Shown here: positions 24,790 through 37,016 of the stretch, piece by piece
Position numbering within the stretch: the stretch's first letter is position 1
Layout: every line of letters begins with the position of its first letter
Source: Unio delphinus
Lineage: Eukaryota; Mollusca; Bivalvia; Unionida; Unionidae
Direction of reading: 5' to 3'
Assembly (NCBI GenBank): GCA_029339505.1
Contig: JAQISU010000058.1
Coordinates: forward strand, 1,800,001 to 1,864,000
Length of the DNA stretch: 64,000 nucleotides
Made by a program: the position numbers and the translations under genes
The notes under the pieces: model-generated
What the model saw: only the letters and a program-made list of their open reading frames with translations
What the model was told of the DNA's origin: nothing
Database searches by the model: none

Positions 24790-27700
24790 GGGGCCATCTG
24801 ATGCAGGACTTCAGCTTATGCAGGAGCTGGAAAACTTTTAAATGCTGCATTGCAGGTTGACTTCTGCGCTAGCATTTTGAAGGCGCAGTCATCAGCAAAT
24901 AAGAAATCCCTGATGGTGTCTGTCATGACCTTGGTTTTTGCTTGGAGCCCCCTGAGATTGAATAGTTTTCCATCTGTACGGTACCTGATGCAGACTCCAA
25001 TCTCTCCATCTCTGAAAGCATTATTCAGCATGGCTGAGAACAATAGACTGAACAATGTTGGTATCAGAACACAACCCTGCTTGACACCATTGGTTACTGG
25101 GAATGGCTCAGATGTCTCTCCATTGTCCTAGACTTGTGCCTGCATGCTGCACCATGGATATAAATTTTCTTGGGCATCCATACTTGGCCATTATCTTCCA
25201 CAAGCCTTCTCTGCTGACAGTATCAAAGGTCTTTGTCAAGTCGACGTAGATGGAGAAAAGGTTGGTGTTTTGCTCTGGACATTTCTCTTGTAGCTACCTT
25301 GCAGCAAACAACATGTTGATGGTCTCATGTTCTTGTCGGAATCCACACTGGCTTTCTGGCAGTAGCCTTTGGTCAAGGTGCATAGTGAGACTGTTCAGTA
25401 GGATTTCTGGTAAGTATCTTTCCTACAGTTGAGAGTACTGATATACCCTGATGGTTGTCGTGGGCCTGGTGGATCGTCTCTTGCTGCCACATCAGTAAAA
25501 ACGGTGGAGCGTTTCTATCAGGGCTGTGCCCCCTTCCTTGTAGACTAAAGCTGGGATGGAGTCTGAACCAAATGCTTTGAAACTGGAGAGCAGACATATC
25601 GCTTTCTGTTTCTCTGGCAAGGTTGAAGGGTCATTCAGTGCTTCATTGATGGGTAATTTGGGGAAACGACTGATGGCCTCATCATTGATGGATTAAGGGC
25701 GATTCAGGACATTGTTAGTGTTCAGCCCATCGTTGAAGAATCCTCTCTTTGTTAGTAATTAGTGTGTTCCCTTCTGCGCTGAGATGGAGAGGGAGTGTGT
25801 GATCCTGAGGATGTAAGTCTTATATACTTCATTCAAGGCATTGTAGACGTTCTTTATGTCATGCTGGTCTGTGTAGCACTGGATCTCATCAGCTTTGTTG
25901 CTCAGCTATTTGTCTCGCATCTGGCGAAGCTTCTGCTGTACAGTTCTGCATATGTTGTTATAGTGTTATAGACATCTTTCCTATAGGTGGAATTAGGTTT
26001 GTTGAGGTAGGTTTGAAAGGGTGGTGTTTCTCATACAGCAATTGCTTGATTTCGTCGCAGTTCTCATCAAACCAGTCTTGATGCTTTCTGGTTGAGGGTC
26101 CTAGGATTTTTTAAGCTGTGCTGTAGACCAGCTCTCTGAATGCCACCCAGTCGGTCTCCGCATTCTGATAGTCGAGAGGGGTGGATTTCAGACGTTCTTC
26201 CAGGACATCCACGAGAGACCGTTTGGTACTGGTGCATTTCAGCTTGGTGATGTTCAGTCGTTTATGAGACTTCTTTCACTGTGGGCGTCTTTTGGGCTGA
26301 ATGCAGATGTTGGGCTTCGTGATGATGTGGCTGTGGTTTTTGCAGCAGTTAGCGTTGCACAATAACTTTGTCACATGCAATTTCTATTTGTCCCTCTTCT
26401 TGACAATGACATAGTTGATGAGGAGTCAGTAGTTAGAGCATGGGTGCATCCATGCCGTCCGGTTACGGGTAGGGAGGCGAAAGACTATTGGTGATCAGCA
26501 GTTCATGCTCGATGCACGTCTTTCCTAGCACTCCATCCGGTAACAGACAGATTCAGACCAGGCTTATTCGGTCCAAATTACGGGCTGATTCAGACCAGAT
26601 TTCTGGCTGATTTGGACCAGGTTTTCAGCTGATTTGGATAATAAGTTTTGTCTGAGATTTAAATGTGACACTTACATTTGTTTAAGCCATTATTTTTCTC
26701 ATCATTTCTTAGGTACATTGAGCAGTTAAAATAATCATTTAGGGAATCAATCATTAAATTGCATTTAAGGAATCTATCATTAAATTGTATGTAGATTGTT
26801 GGGGACAAAAATCACTAAAACAATGTTCCTTTTGATCTGAGTTTACATTATTTGTGTCCACACATACAGGTTTGGATAGGTTTATGCCTTTTCTAGATTT
26901 ATGCAGAATTTATTTATACTGTCTATTTTGCTATATACTAATAGTATTACATAAAACTTATATCTTAATGGAGAAGGTGAGGTGCTGAAATTTTTTTTAT
27001 TTAGTTCCTATAAAATATCACACATCAATATCATACGTTTATATCATAATTTTGTGAACCTCGTAAGATGAATTATATTTTAATAATATATGTTGTAAGC
27101 AGCGTCTGTTAATGTTTTTCCGAATTAGTAATCTATCTGTAAAGTGTCGAATTTTGAATGTATTGAACCTTAAAGTTAAATGCATTGAGCATTAACAATT
27201 TAACACAAATTAAGCTTAGAGCATAGCAACTGATGATGTTAAGGTGCTTTCTTTCCGACAAGAGGGGGAGTTTCATGTTCACGAGCCTGTCGTTTACCGC
27301 CTTGGGGGGTCCAGCCAATTCGCTAATCAGTGCTGTCTCCAATGCAAAGCAGACACCAGCCTCACGGCGCTGTTTACTTCTTTGGCCGCTCCAAAAGAAA
27401 GTATATACGGAGCCCCTATCATAGAGTTCGTCTTCTGCTGCAAACGGGGTCTCGCGATTGGCAGCAATGTCCATGTTGTATCTTGCGAGTTCCTTTCCTA
27501 TTAGGGCGATTCTCTTCTGGGGTCTTTCCGCATCATCTCATGCACCAAGTGTGAGAGGAACAATCCTTATTTTCTTTTTTGTATTTTGAGCAAGGTCTCT
27601 GCCAGTAATGGTATGCTGGCTAGGGACATTTAGAACATTCAATGTTTGCACCTTTTCAAGCCCCTTCCTCATGCCAGGGAGGTGAGCAGTGCATTCCTGA

Positions 27701-28060
27701 AGAGGGCTGCTCAGTCGCTCAGGGAGGCTGCCGGACTACACTGCTGTTTCATGTCAGTGGTAAATGACCCTAATGACCTTAGCTGCCTGTGTGCAGGTTT
27801 GTGGGTATGACTACCAGTGTAACCACACCTGCCGCTTCATCGCTTGCATGTCGCCATAGGACTTTAGTGGGTGATGAAATTGGATGGGTGAATGACAAGA
27901 ATGATTTAAGACCCGTCGTCAACCCTTAACGTGGTTTAGCCAGCCAGTCGAGGCCATTTTCCCAGATGTGGCCACAGCACATGCAACAGCTTCTTGGAGC
28001 CACAGGTGAGATCTGAGTGCCAAGTTGGGTTCAAAGGTGGGTGAGCTACATTCGATGGAG
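24790..28060 (-). mobile_element. Decayed non-LTR retrotransposon (LINE), minus strand
   Basis: Read on the minus strand, the order is 5' region (28060 to about 27560), endonuclease (27540 to about 27210, then about 26540 to 26390) and reverse transcriptase (about 25900 to 24800). Endonuclease evidence is YTFFWSG followed by REAGVCFALE in 27133-27474 and an INYVIV-type segment near 26410. Reverse transcriptase evidence is a TPTLFSLLFSAML-like stretch and FLFADDCAF (the [YF]ADD catalytic box) in 24816-25055. Stops and frameshifts occur throughout. About 650 bp of AT-rich DNA (26540-27200) interrupts the endonuclease and replaces part of it. The 3' end after FADD is missing. Confidence 0.85.
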
Positions 28061-28723
28061 CATATTTGTTTTCCATATTTCAATTATGGATAAAGTGCAG
28101 AAATGTACAGCTAGGAACAAAGATGTCACTGTATGCATTCTGACCGTTCCTCAATATGAGAATAACTGACAGACAAGGGATATAAGTAAAATTATACCTC
28201 TTCAGCCAAGAAGCACTGGACATTGTTTTGACCTTGTACATCATGCACCCAAGTCATCACCATATGAATGAACATTATTGACAACTCCTTTTACCTTTGC
28301 TCCTTAGAATTCAACTTGATTCATTTTGCATAAAAGCGAGGCACAGAGCTAAACAATTAGCCTTGTTGCATTCACTCTGCAAATATGCAGACCGGTTATG
28401 TGGGGCTAACACCCCGTAATCCATCCCAACCTTATGATCCTGAATATATCTTCTTAATACGGATGGCCTATTTCCGTTATGAATGGCCTAAGCCATATAC
28501 TAGAAATGACAAATGGCTAAAACAAGAATATTACGAGCTCAGTAATTAACAGCCTGGCTTCCATGATGTAGAAACGGTCGTTTGCACACATGTACAGGGA
28601 CCAATCTAACCCACATAACACCTCAAACCACTCATTCGGCATGATGCCAAAGTCAGTTCTTCACATTTTAACAGTGGTCGCTTAAAATTATCTCTACAGT
28701 CTGTCCTGAGAACAGACCCTTTA

Positions 28724-29476
28724 GGGGTCGTCCATTTAGTACGTACGCATGGAGGGGGGATAACCCAAATGCGTACGCTTGCTTGCGTATGGGGGGGTGT
28801 CTACTGACAATGTACTTGCACAGCGGCTAGCTTTTGGATCCAAAATTCCTTTTAATGCGTCATTTGATCTGCATTGTCCGTCACTTGAACAGTCTGAAAT
28901 TATCAAGCGCACATTTCCTATGTGCTGCGTGTATCACTCGTCGCAGGCCAGTGTAAGACGACACCAAAGCGTTCACACTACTGAGTCTACCGACACTGAG
29001 AACTTTAATCAAAACCTGGATGATGACGTCAGCGTGGCTGTGGATATTGAGACAGCGGCCCAGCATAGTTCAGCTAATGCTGTTGTGATTCAGCCTGACA
29101 TTAAGCTTGTTGCTGAAATTCTTGTTATACGTAACCTGTTTGACTGGGTTCAGTCGGCGTTTGTCTGACCTTTAGCGGACACTGGCGAACTTTTTAAAGG
29201 TTTAATAACATGCAACTTATTTCTTTTATACATGAATATACAGCAGCTGAGGACTGTCTGTTTTACTCCGTTTCATTAAACATTTGAATATTATTAATCC
29301 GGTGTCATTTCTGCGTGGATGAAATATTGGAAGTTCTATACGAGTGGGTGGGGTGGGGGGTCATTCATACGTACGTACGCATAGGGGTGTGTGTGTAAAA
29401 AGCATGCATGCGTATAAGGGGGGGGGAGGGGTCAAGTTTTGTCTTATTTTTGCGTACTTACTAAATGGACGACCCC
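28724..29476 (+). mobile_element. Harbinger-like DNA transposon (753 bp) with TTA target duplication
   Basis: Terminal inverted repeats of about 26 bp: the left end starts GGGGTCGTCCATTTAGTA and the right end is the inverse, with two mismatches over that length. TTA flanks both ends (28721-28723 and 29477-29479), the 3-bp duplication expected of PIF/Harbinger elements. The element is much richer in CpG and G-runs than its surroundings. It carries an open frame at 28779-29168, described separately, but no transposase, so it is non-autonomous. Superfamily is inferred from TSD length and the GGGG start. Confidence 0.78.
28779..29168 (+). CDS. Open reading frame inside the Harbinger-like element
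   Basis: An uninterrupted 129-codon frame. A CxxY...H...H-like stretch (MCCVYHSSQASVRRHQSVH) resembles a degraded C2H2 zinc finger, followed by an acidic Ser/Thr-rich part. It has no DDE motif and so is not a transposase. The left end of the frame overlaps the terminal repeat region, so the true start is uncertain. It may be a captured host exon or a remnant of the accessory DNA-binding protein of the element. Confidence 0.35.
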   Translation: MLAYGGVSTDNVLAQRLAFGSKIPFNASFDLHCPSLEQSEIIKRTFPMCCVYHSSQASVRRHQSVHTTESTDTENFNQNLDDDVSVAVDIETAAQHSSANAVVIQPDIKLVAEILVIRNLFDWVQSAFV

Positions 29477-29479
29477 TTA

Positions 29480-32400
29480 CTCAGTGACTGTCTTGAAGTC
29501 TATGCATTTATCACTCTTCGCTAACCATGTATGATGCATTACGGGAGATCTTAGCTTCACCTCCTGCAACCAAGAAGATTTTTCTAGTTCTCAAGAGATG
29601 TCACCACAACTAACTATACGATGTCAAGAAAAGGCTCAGCCTTCACAACTTAAATTGGTAATATTTTTCTGCCTTTGATCCCTAGAGTTCTGTTTGATTG
29701 CTTCTGCAGTCTGGAAGAGTTAAGTAAATTCTGACATACCTTCATCATCAATTCATCAGCAGTTCTACCTTGGTCATACACCTGTATTTATCACTCAGCA
29801 GTCAACAGTGATATTACCACTTTGGAGATAATAAAGTCACACTCCATATGGATCAGATGGCATTTCATAACATTCTGCTGTTAGTACACAATATTGTTGC
29901 CATGGATTAGATGTTGGACTTCGTCCCTATGATACAGGCAAAGTAAAGCTTATCTTCTCCCGCACCGAATAATTCAGTGTGTGCATATGAATCGGTCTCA
30001 AGAATAGAGCCACTCAACACACTTTGGCCAATGCTGCAACTACAGCTATGAATTTAATGAATGAATGAATATAATGAATTTAAAATTTGCAGAATGCAAC
30101 TCAGTGCCCTTTGCCTGCACTTTCCTTAAGGATCACCGTAAGATCAATCTAAGAGCTCAGCCCTTTTTCTCTCATTATCATATTACCTGTTATATTGAAG
30201 AAGTCTGCACACAAGACACCAAGGAAACTAACTGTCTTGTTGAAGCCCACAGTTCATGCAAGCGAAAGCAGAATCAGGAATAAGATAGTCCCATCATTCG
30301 TTCCAACATTTCTCTAGGGTTTTATCCCTGATTTTTCTTGGTCCAAAAGGCAACAAACTCTAGTTCCGGTTGTCGACCCAAGTACCCTCAATCAATTCAT
30401 TCATGCCCCTTGGATCTCAGTGGAAACACCACGGTGCATTTTGAATGATGTGCAAGAGAGAAATATTGCCTCCAGTGGGGACATAAAAGATGCATAGCTT
30501 TTTGTCCCAATTCACTAGGCTTCCAAGATGTTCATGTAATTCAGCACAGTCACTTATATTGGGACTCAACATCAGCACCAGGGTCTTCGCTCGTTTGATG
30601 ACTCGAGTAATGACACATGTCCAGACCTTTTCTATGGTGACAACATCAAGTTAGCTGGATAACATCCTGCATAAATATCAGGTGAGTTATATCTAAATTT
30701 GACATGATAACCCTTGTTACACTGCTTATCGACTAGGCCTTCTCATCAACAAGGAAAATAACGACCTAATAATATCACAACAATTTGTTCACCTAGGTAT
30801 GGCGTTCATTACACAGGTAACAAAGCTTGTCTCCCTGAGGACCATGCATTGAAAATCCGAACCATGTTGCCTTCTTTACTTTAGAAGAAAATTCTATCCA
30901 CATGGGTATTTCTTCACCCACTATGCTTTCCCAATGCGGCATGGGACAACATTTGTTCCAGGTCGGCTTTGTATGTGCCCCCTTGCAAATGATACTTTAG
31001 CAAATGGAGACCAAAAGTCTGTCCACTGGACCAACATTTCCCATTCTGCACACAATTCGGGCACCATCTGCAGAAATGAGGAGTCCAAACATGACTTATG
31101 GCGGGAATGCCTCGGAAAGTACAACCTCACCAATTTATAATCTGTACTAATGAAGCAAATAAGAAAGGCTGGGGACCCACATACTACCATCCTTTTGGGA
31201 AGTCAGCGATGCAGGGTCTACCCAGGAAAGACATCTGTATATCAATATTCAGAAAATGGTGGCAATTATGGAAGCCTTCCACTGGTGACAGGACTATTTA
31301 AATGTACGAGTTTTTCTTCTATCCAACAACTCTTCAATAGAGACTTATTTCAAACAACAAGAAGGAGCCAAGTTTTCAGACACTGGTGTGGATCAGTATT
31401 AAGTGGTTTTGTCAGTAACAAATCCATATATAAGTCTGCCATATACCGGGAAACATAACATAATAATGTCCCTCTGTTTTCACCAACATATGTACCTGAT
31501 GGAACCTCCCGTTTGTGGGCCTGTTTGCAACCAGATGGAATACCAAATTCCCAACTTCTTTTTACTTGGGCAGTCGATGTTCTATCAATATACTGGAGTG
31601 CCTTGGATGCATATGCCAACCTTCCAACACTTCTGATTCTAAAATGATACAGAAAGCATGCTAATCCTCATTGCACCACTCTGATGGCGAAGTCTTGGAT
31701 CAACAATTTCGTCAATCTTGCAATGGATTTTCTTATCTGCTTAACCACAATGACAGTTGTTTTACTCCTATAGTAATATGGATGTCAGTATGAAACAGGC
31801 CCTCAGAAATAATTCTCACAACTAGCCAGGGGAATGAGTCGCTCGAACAAGAAGGCCCTCCACACTGAAACCATACGAAGATACGAATTCAAATGGAACA
31901 TTATCACCAAGTGATGTACTTTCTAAAAATCTATTCCATAAATAGCTAACTACGTCTGGTTCTTCGAAAAGATAAAAGTCTCACAAACTAAAATAAAAGG
32001 TTACTGCTCCACAAACACTATCACCTTTTGAGACCAAGTTCTGTTTGTTCTTTTATGTTTTAACACCATTTTTAAGCACAATATTGGCTATACATGGCAG
32101 CCAGTATTAATGGTGGAGCAAGGACCCAGAAAACCCCCAGAAAGAACCACCGACCCATGAGAAGCTACTGGCAAGCTTTCTCACATAACTACATTAGCCG
32201 ATTCTTAGACTCGAACCCACACCAACAGAGGTGAGATGGCAGTGATCCGTAACGGACTGCGCTTTAGACCACTCAGCCACTCAGGGCCCCCTTGTCACCA
32301 CGTGAGGATGTAAGACGTTAGGACTTCTCAAACTTTCTCTCTTTGAGTATCCACGACCAAAATGTTAGCCAAATGTCGAAAGTAGAACCTATCTTGGGTA

Positions 32401-33100
32401 TTAACCTGGCTGAACAAGACACATTTTGAGCCACTCTCAAGGGAATCACCTTTCATACCTGCTTCCTTGTGGCATAGGCAACGGTGGGCAGAATTAGCTA
32501 ATACCTTATTAGTATACCTGAATTACATGCAGTTCTGACAAGACGGATCAGTCATACTCAAGATGACGTCCTCATTCATCACCAAGAATAAGCTGCATTC
32601 TACAGGTTACCACTTTTGTCATGAAACCTATCTTAATTATGGACACGGTTCTACTTTGAAGCGGTACTTTACAAATACAACCGCTGAATCAGGGGAGATC
32701 ATGCCTATTGTTACATCCAGAAGAACAGGAGGATATATCAACACATGCTATTTCGTCCTGGATTAAGTAGGGTATTCACTTATCGAGAAAATAACCTCAA
32801 ATAAACTTATTATGCATTTTGGCTTTTGAAGTCGGTGCAGTTCCCATCAGAATAACATTCGACTGGAACTGTTTTCTAGCTGTCATCTTTCAGGCTATGG
32901 GATGGAGATCACTTAACATTCTCCAGCTTTTATCTCTGAGATCTGTCAAACAAACATACCCAATTCGGTCTGAAAGGAACTATATCTAAATCTGAATTGG
33001 TCACCTTTCCACTGCTTCTCAAGACACTGCTTCACTTTGATCAGGAAATTACTCTTCTGCTTACACATTTACTTGTTAAGCTTTTTATGAGGTGACTTTT
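29480..33100 (+). mobile_element. Decayed DIRS-like retrotransposon, plus strand, interrupted by a SINE
   Basis: Protein fragments in the plus strand follow the order of DIRS-type polyproteins. Near 30370-30510 VDPSTLNQFIHAPW, ETPRCILNDVQ and DIKDA with VPIH correspond to the reverse-transcriptase start. Near 30750-30830 there is a QQFVHLGMAF-type segment. Near 31140-31190 TNEANKKGWG resembles the RNase H entry (TDAS..GWG). At 31560-31640 a VDVLSIYWSALDAYA-like stretch follows. After the SINE, HSSPR near 32570 and STLKRYF near 32655 resemble the HxxR and C-terminal part of a tyrosine recombinase. Many stops and frameshifts show it is dead. The terminal repeats were not located. Confidence 0.62.
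32051..32293 (-). mobile_element. tRNA-derived SINE (family 2), minus orientation, nested in the DIRS-like element
   Basis: Diverged copy of the element at 15109-15352. The head is better preserved here: A box TGGCTGAGTGG and B box region GGGTTCGAGTC (minus strand, 32208-32218). The shared body includes GAAAGAACCACCGACCCA and AAGCTTTCTCACATAACTAC. No clear target duplication is seen. Because it lies within decayed polyprotein sequence, it inserted after the retroelement did. Confidence 0.82.
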
Positions 33101-33675
33101 GCTGCATGTATTTATCAATCAAGAGGTATTGATCTAATTGATACTATTGTTACTACTCATTCTCTTTATTGTAATCAGTGACAAACGATAATCACTCGTC
33201 TAACAGGTCATCTTGGCCATCATCAGAACTCATATCCTTATCAAATCACGTGATTTACTTGTACTATATATGTACAACTCTGCCTTGGTACTTAATGAAT
33301 GAATCTATGCGTATGACTTAACTTTAAAGAAAAATTTTCGATTATAAGATAGTAGTATAAAAATTATAACTAACCAAATGACACTTACAAAAACTATTAT
33401 TATGAAATAATACACATAATATAGATATACATGACAGTGTTTTATGTTTTCTAATATTGTAAAGAACTTAGAGCTTCTGAAGATTAGTCACTGTACTAAG
33501 TCAAAATCGTGCAAAATTTTCATTTCAAAATGACCTCCAACTAACTAACTTCATCAAATAAAGGTGACTCCAAAGATTTCACATTTTGTTGTATTTGTTT
33601 TTACTACAATTATTTTATCACTATAAAAGTATGTTTGTGTGTCTGTATATCTATTTTATATCTACTTATATATAA

Positions 33676-33710
<35 letters not shown>

Positions 33711-34263
33711 CTTATATATAGACACAGACACGTGTGTAATAATTACTTTATTTAAAGAGGGTGACACAGCTGCATGAGCTAATCCTCAACATGACCCTCT
33801 ATTATTTGCATATTTACATACATATTATATAATTTTACATATAAAAAACACATGCCATGTTATTTCTAGACTCCAGAAAAAATAAAAAATTAAAAACAGA
33901 AATTGTGTGTAAATTAAGTAACAATCTGCTGAATGAGCTTTAAACTTAATCCGCAAAATTATCAGAACATGCTCCAAGAAAGTACTATATGAAGAATATA
34001 CAAAATATAAAAATAGTTATGCAACAATGAAAGATTTATAATATATGCTTTGAAGTGATAATGAACTTATAAAATCATGCAGGTTCTGGTTTTCATACAG
34101 TGGATTAGATTGATACAAAATGTTTTTATATGTTTGCACTTTCTCAGTTTATTTTAGAATTCTATTCCTATTTAGTGGCTTGAAATATTTAAAACATTTC
34201 GTCAATAGTTAAATGAAAATGAGCTTAAAAGTGTCATCTTGTTTTCTTATACAAAATTGATAC
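33101..34263. other. No gene; microsatellites
   Basis: (CA)n followed by (TA)n at about 33676-33712 within AT-rich sequence. No conserved exon was seen on either strand. Confidence 0.45.
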
Positions 34264-34552
34264 ACCGCTCCAGTGACCTAAAGATTAGATTGTCTTGGAT
34301 GCAGAAAGTCATGGGTGCAATCCTTGGCAGAATCATAGCAAAGACTTACAAAAATGGTACACACAGCTGCCTCACTTGGCCCTCAGCATTAAGTTATTAG
34401 TGCTAAGACTGGTAGACCAGTTGTCAGGATAATGTTACTGGGTGGGACATCATGCCCAGTGCTATGAATCACTATACACTGACACACTGCAGACAACATA
34501 GCAATTTGACTGAAAATTGTTAAAGCTGCGTTAAAAATCCAAATCACATGCA
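34264..34552 (+). mobile_element. tRNA-derived SINE (family 1), plus orientation, diverged
   Basis: Starts CCGCTCCAGTGACCTAAAG and ends near GTTAAAGCTGCGTTAAAAAT. It is the same family as 11962-12267 and 35261-35529 but more diverged; the B box (GGTGCAATCC) has lost the TTCGA core. Opposite orientation to the copy 700 bp to its right. Confidence 0.8.
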
Positions 34553-34752
34553 AACAATAGTTCCCCCAGGATATAATGGGGCCTTATCTTAGTCTTGTGC
34601 ATACGTTTAACCTTTCTCAAACTCATGTTCACTTACTCTTAACAAGTTATAACAACTGAATATCATTCACTGCATCTGGAGTATTTTGAACATAATCTAG
34701 GACACATTTGAATAATTTGAAAATTTTCTTGTCAAAAGTGTTTTTAGAAATA

Positions 34753-34880
34753 CAGTGGAAGCAGTCTTGAAAGACCACCAGTTCTGCCAAAATATAATGG
34801 TCTCTCATGACAGCTCATAACACTATATAATCAATAAATCTGTACATGGAGAAGGTGGTCTCTCAAGACAGGTTTTACTG
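34753..34880. mobile_element. 128-bp MITE with TA target duplication
   Basis: The left end CAGTGGAAGCAGTCTTGAAA and the inverse of the right end CAGTAAAACCTGTCTTGAGA form imperfect inverted repeats of about 27 bp. TA flanks both sides (34751-34752 and 34881-34882). This is typical of a Tc1/mariner-type (pogo/Tigger-like) miniature element. There is no coding capacity. Confidence 0.8.
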
Positions 34881-35260
34881 TAACACTACCAATGCCAAGG
34901 TCTAAATAACCAGAGGTTTTGTAATATCTCAACCAATGTTTGGTTGATCATGATGATGTCTTGTATTTTAACCGCTGGTATGAATTGACTTACAACACTA
35001 TCTGCATATATTATAATTAATTCCATTATTGTGTTTATGTGATGCCATTTTCCATATACCCGGAATCTGACCAAAGTATGGCTATCCAAAGGGACACAGC
35101 TACGTCTATTTCCAAGGCAGATCATTTATGAAAATTTAAAAGGAGTGGATCCAGGATTGATCCCTGTGGCACTCCTCATTTAATTGGTTCTTCTTTAAAC
35201 AAACTGCTGTTAATCTGACACAATGTCTTCTCTGTTCAATATGAAGCAATCTATGGAGTC

Positions 35261-35529
35261 ATATCGCTACGATGTCTGCTGTGAGGCAGTTTATAGTGAT
35301 GTCTAGCACTGAGGCATCATGCCGCAGACATGTAGCATGATGACCCACCCAGTCACATTATCCTGACACCAGGCCAACCAGTCCTAACACTAACCTCTTA
35401 ATGCTGAGCATCAAGCGAGGCAGCTGTTAGTACCATTTTTGTAAGTCTTTGGTATGACTCGGCCAGGGATCGAACCCACGACCTCCCGCTTCCGCAGCGA
35501 ACGCTCTAAACACTAGGCCACCGGAGCGG
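35261..35529 (-). mobile_element. tRNA-derived SINE (family 1), minus orientation
   Basis: Close copy of 11962-12267. On the minus strand the head has A box TGGCCTAGTG and B box GGTTCGATCC. The tRNA-like head ends at 35529 (CCGCTCCGG on the minus strand). With the plus-oriented copy at 34264-34552 it makes an inverted pair about 700 bp apart. Confidence 0.87.
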
Positions 35530-36500
35530 TTGAAGGGAAAGGTAACTATTGCCCATTTCCATGTATTGGTACATACTGAGTTTTATATGTTTAGGTCACA
35601 TTTATAAGCTATACTGTCACATATTACATCTGCATTCTCAGAAAACATGGTCCAATATTATTTAGGCCTCCTATTTTCTATGTCTCAATAGTTTACAAAA
35701 ATTTGGAACTTTTTCACTTGTAGAAATTGAACATTTTGTGTCTGCTAAAATCTTTTTTAAATATAAAATTTCTTAATTCATCAGGACTAAAAATTATGTA
35801 GGGTTTCTTGATCTCTTATTGTCAACTACCAGTACTTTGAGAGAGAACTCAAAGTTACTGTATGGAGACTATTCTTTCAACCAAAGTGACCACAGCCTTT
35901 GTTTTTTTTTATAGCCCAAAATCAGTGAAATTCTTTCTTACAAGATATTGACAAAGTTTGGTAGCCATAGATGTGGAAAATCTGAGTCATTGTGTTACAG
36001 CCATTTATCTTTTATTCAGTGACCATGCCCGTGACCTTTTCCATTACACCTCATGTGCAAGCCATCCAGAATGTTGATGTACTGATACCATCTTGTAAAC
36101 AGTTGGACAATACCAGAACATAATATATTCTGCTTTAAGGCTGGCATACAAAAACAGATTTCTTAGGTTTTAAAAACAAGACAACTAAATATACTGCATT
36201 TACATATGACGATTAAACCCTAGGTTATTGGAGCATATTTGCTTTCGTTTCATTACAACTAGCAAAAAAGCTCTATGAGCAAATATCATCAATAAGATTA
36301 TGAGCAACCACATACATGTATATATTGCACTTAGACTGGAGCTAACTGGACAAAAATGAGATAAATATTCCTTTTTGGGAAATATTGACTGAAATCAGAA
36401 TCAGTCAATCAGATAATATATGTTCTTACAGTGAACTGATGCAGAAGACAACTACTCTATTTGATTGCATCTTGGAGATGCAACTATGCTGATATAAAAA
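35530..36500. other. No gene recognised
   Basis: AT-rich sequence without a recognised exon, RNA gene or element end. Confidence 0.4.
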
Positions 36501-36509
36501 AAATTACTG

Positions 36510-37016
36510 ACACATTTGACTGGTATGTTGGAAATATAACATTGCAGATAGTGAAAAAAACTGACAGATTTGACTAGTATAATGGGTAAACATAACTATG
36601 CTGATGGTGAAAAAAAGAGAGAGATTTGACAAGTATGATGGAAATATAATTATGCTGATGGAGTGATGGTGAATTACAACTGACAGATTTGACAAGTATG
36701 ATGGAAATATAATTATGCTGATGGAGTGATGGTGAATTACAACTGACAGATTTGACAAGTATGATGGAAATATAATTATGCTGATGGAGTGATGGTGAAT
36801 TACAACTGACAGATTTGACAAGTATGATGGAAATATAATTATGCTGATGGAGTTGTGGTGAATTACAACTGACAGATTTGACAAGTATGATGGAAATATA
36901 ATTATGCTGATGGAGTGATGGTGAATTACAACTGACAGATTTGACAAGTATGATGGAAATATAATTATGCTGATGGAGTGATGGTGAATTACAACTGACA
37001 GATTTGACTAGTATGT
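36510..37016. repeat. 63-bp minisatellite, six close copies plus diverged left copies
   Basis: The unit contains GGAGTGATGGTGAATTACAA, CTGACAGATTTGACAAGTAT and GATGGAAATATAATTATGCT. The leftmost two to three copies are shortened and diverged. The unit length is divisible by three, which leaves a repeat-generated open frame on the minus strand (21-residue motif) that is not a gene. Confidence 0.93.
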
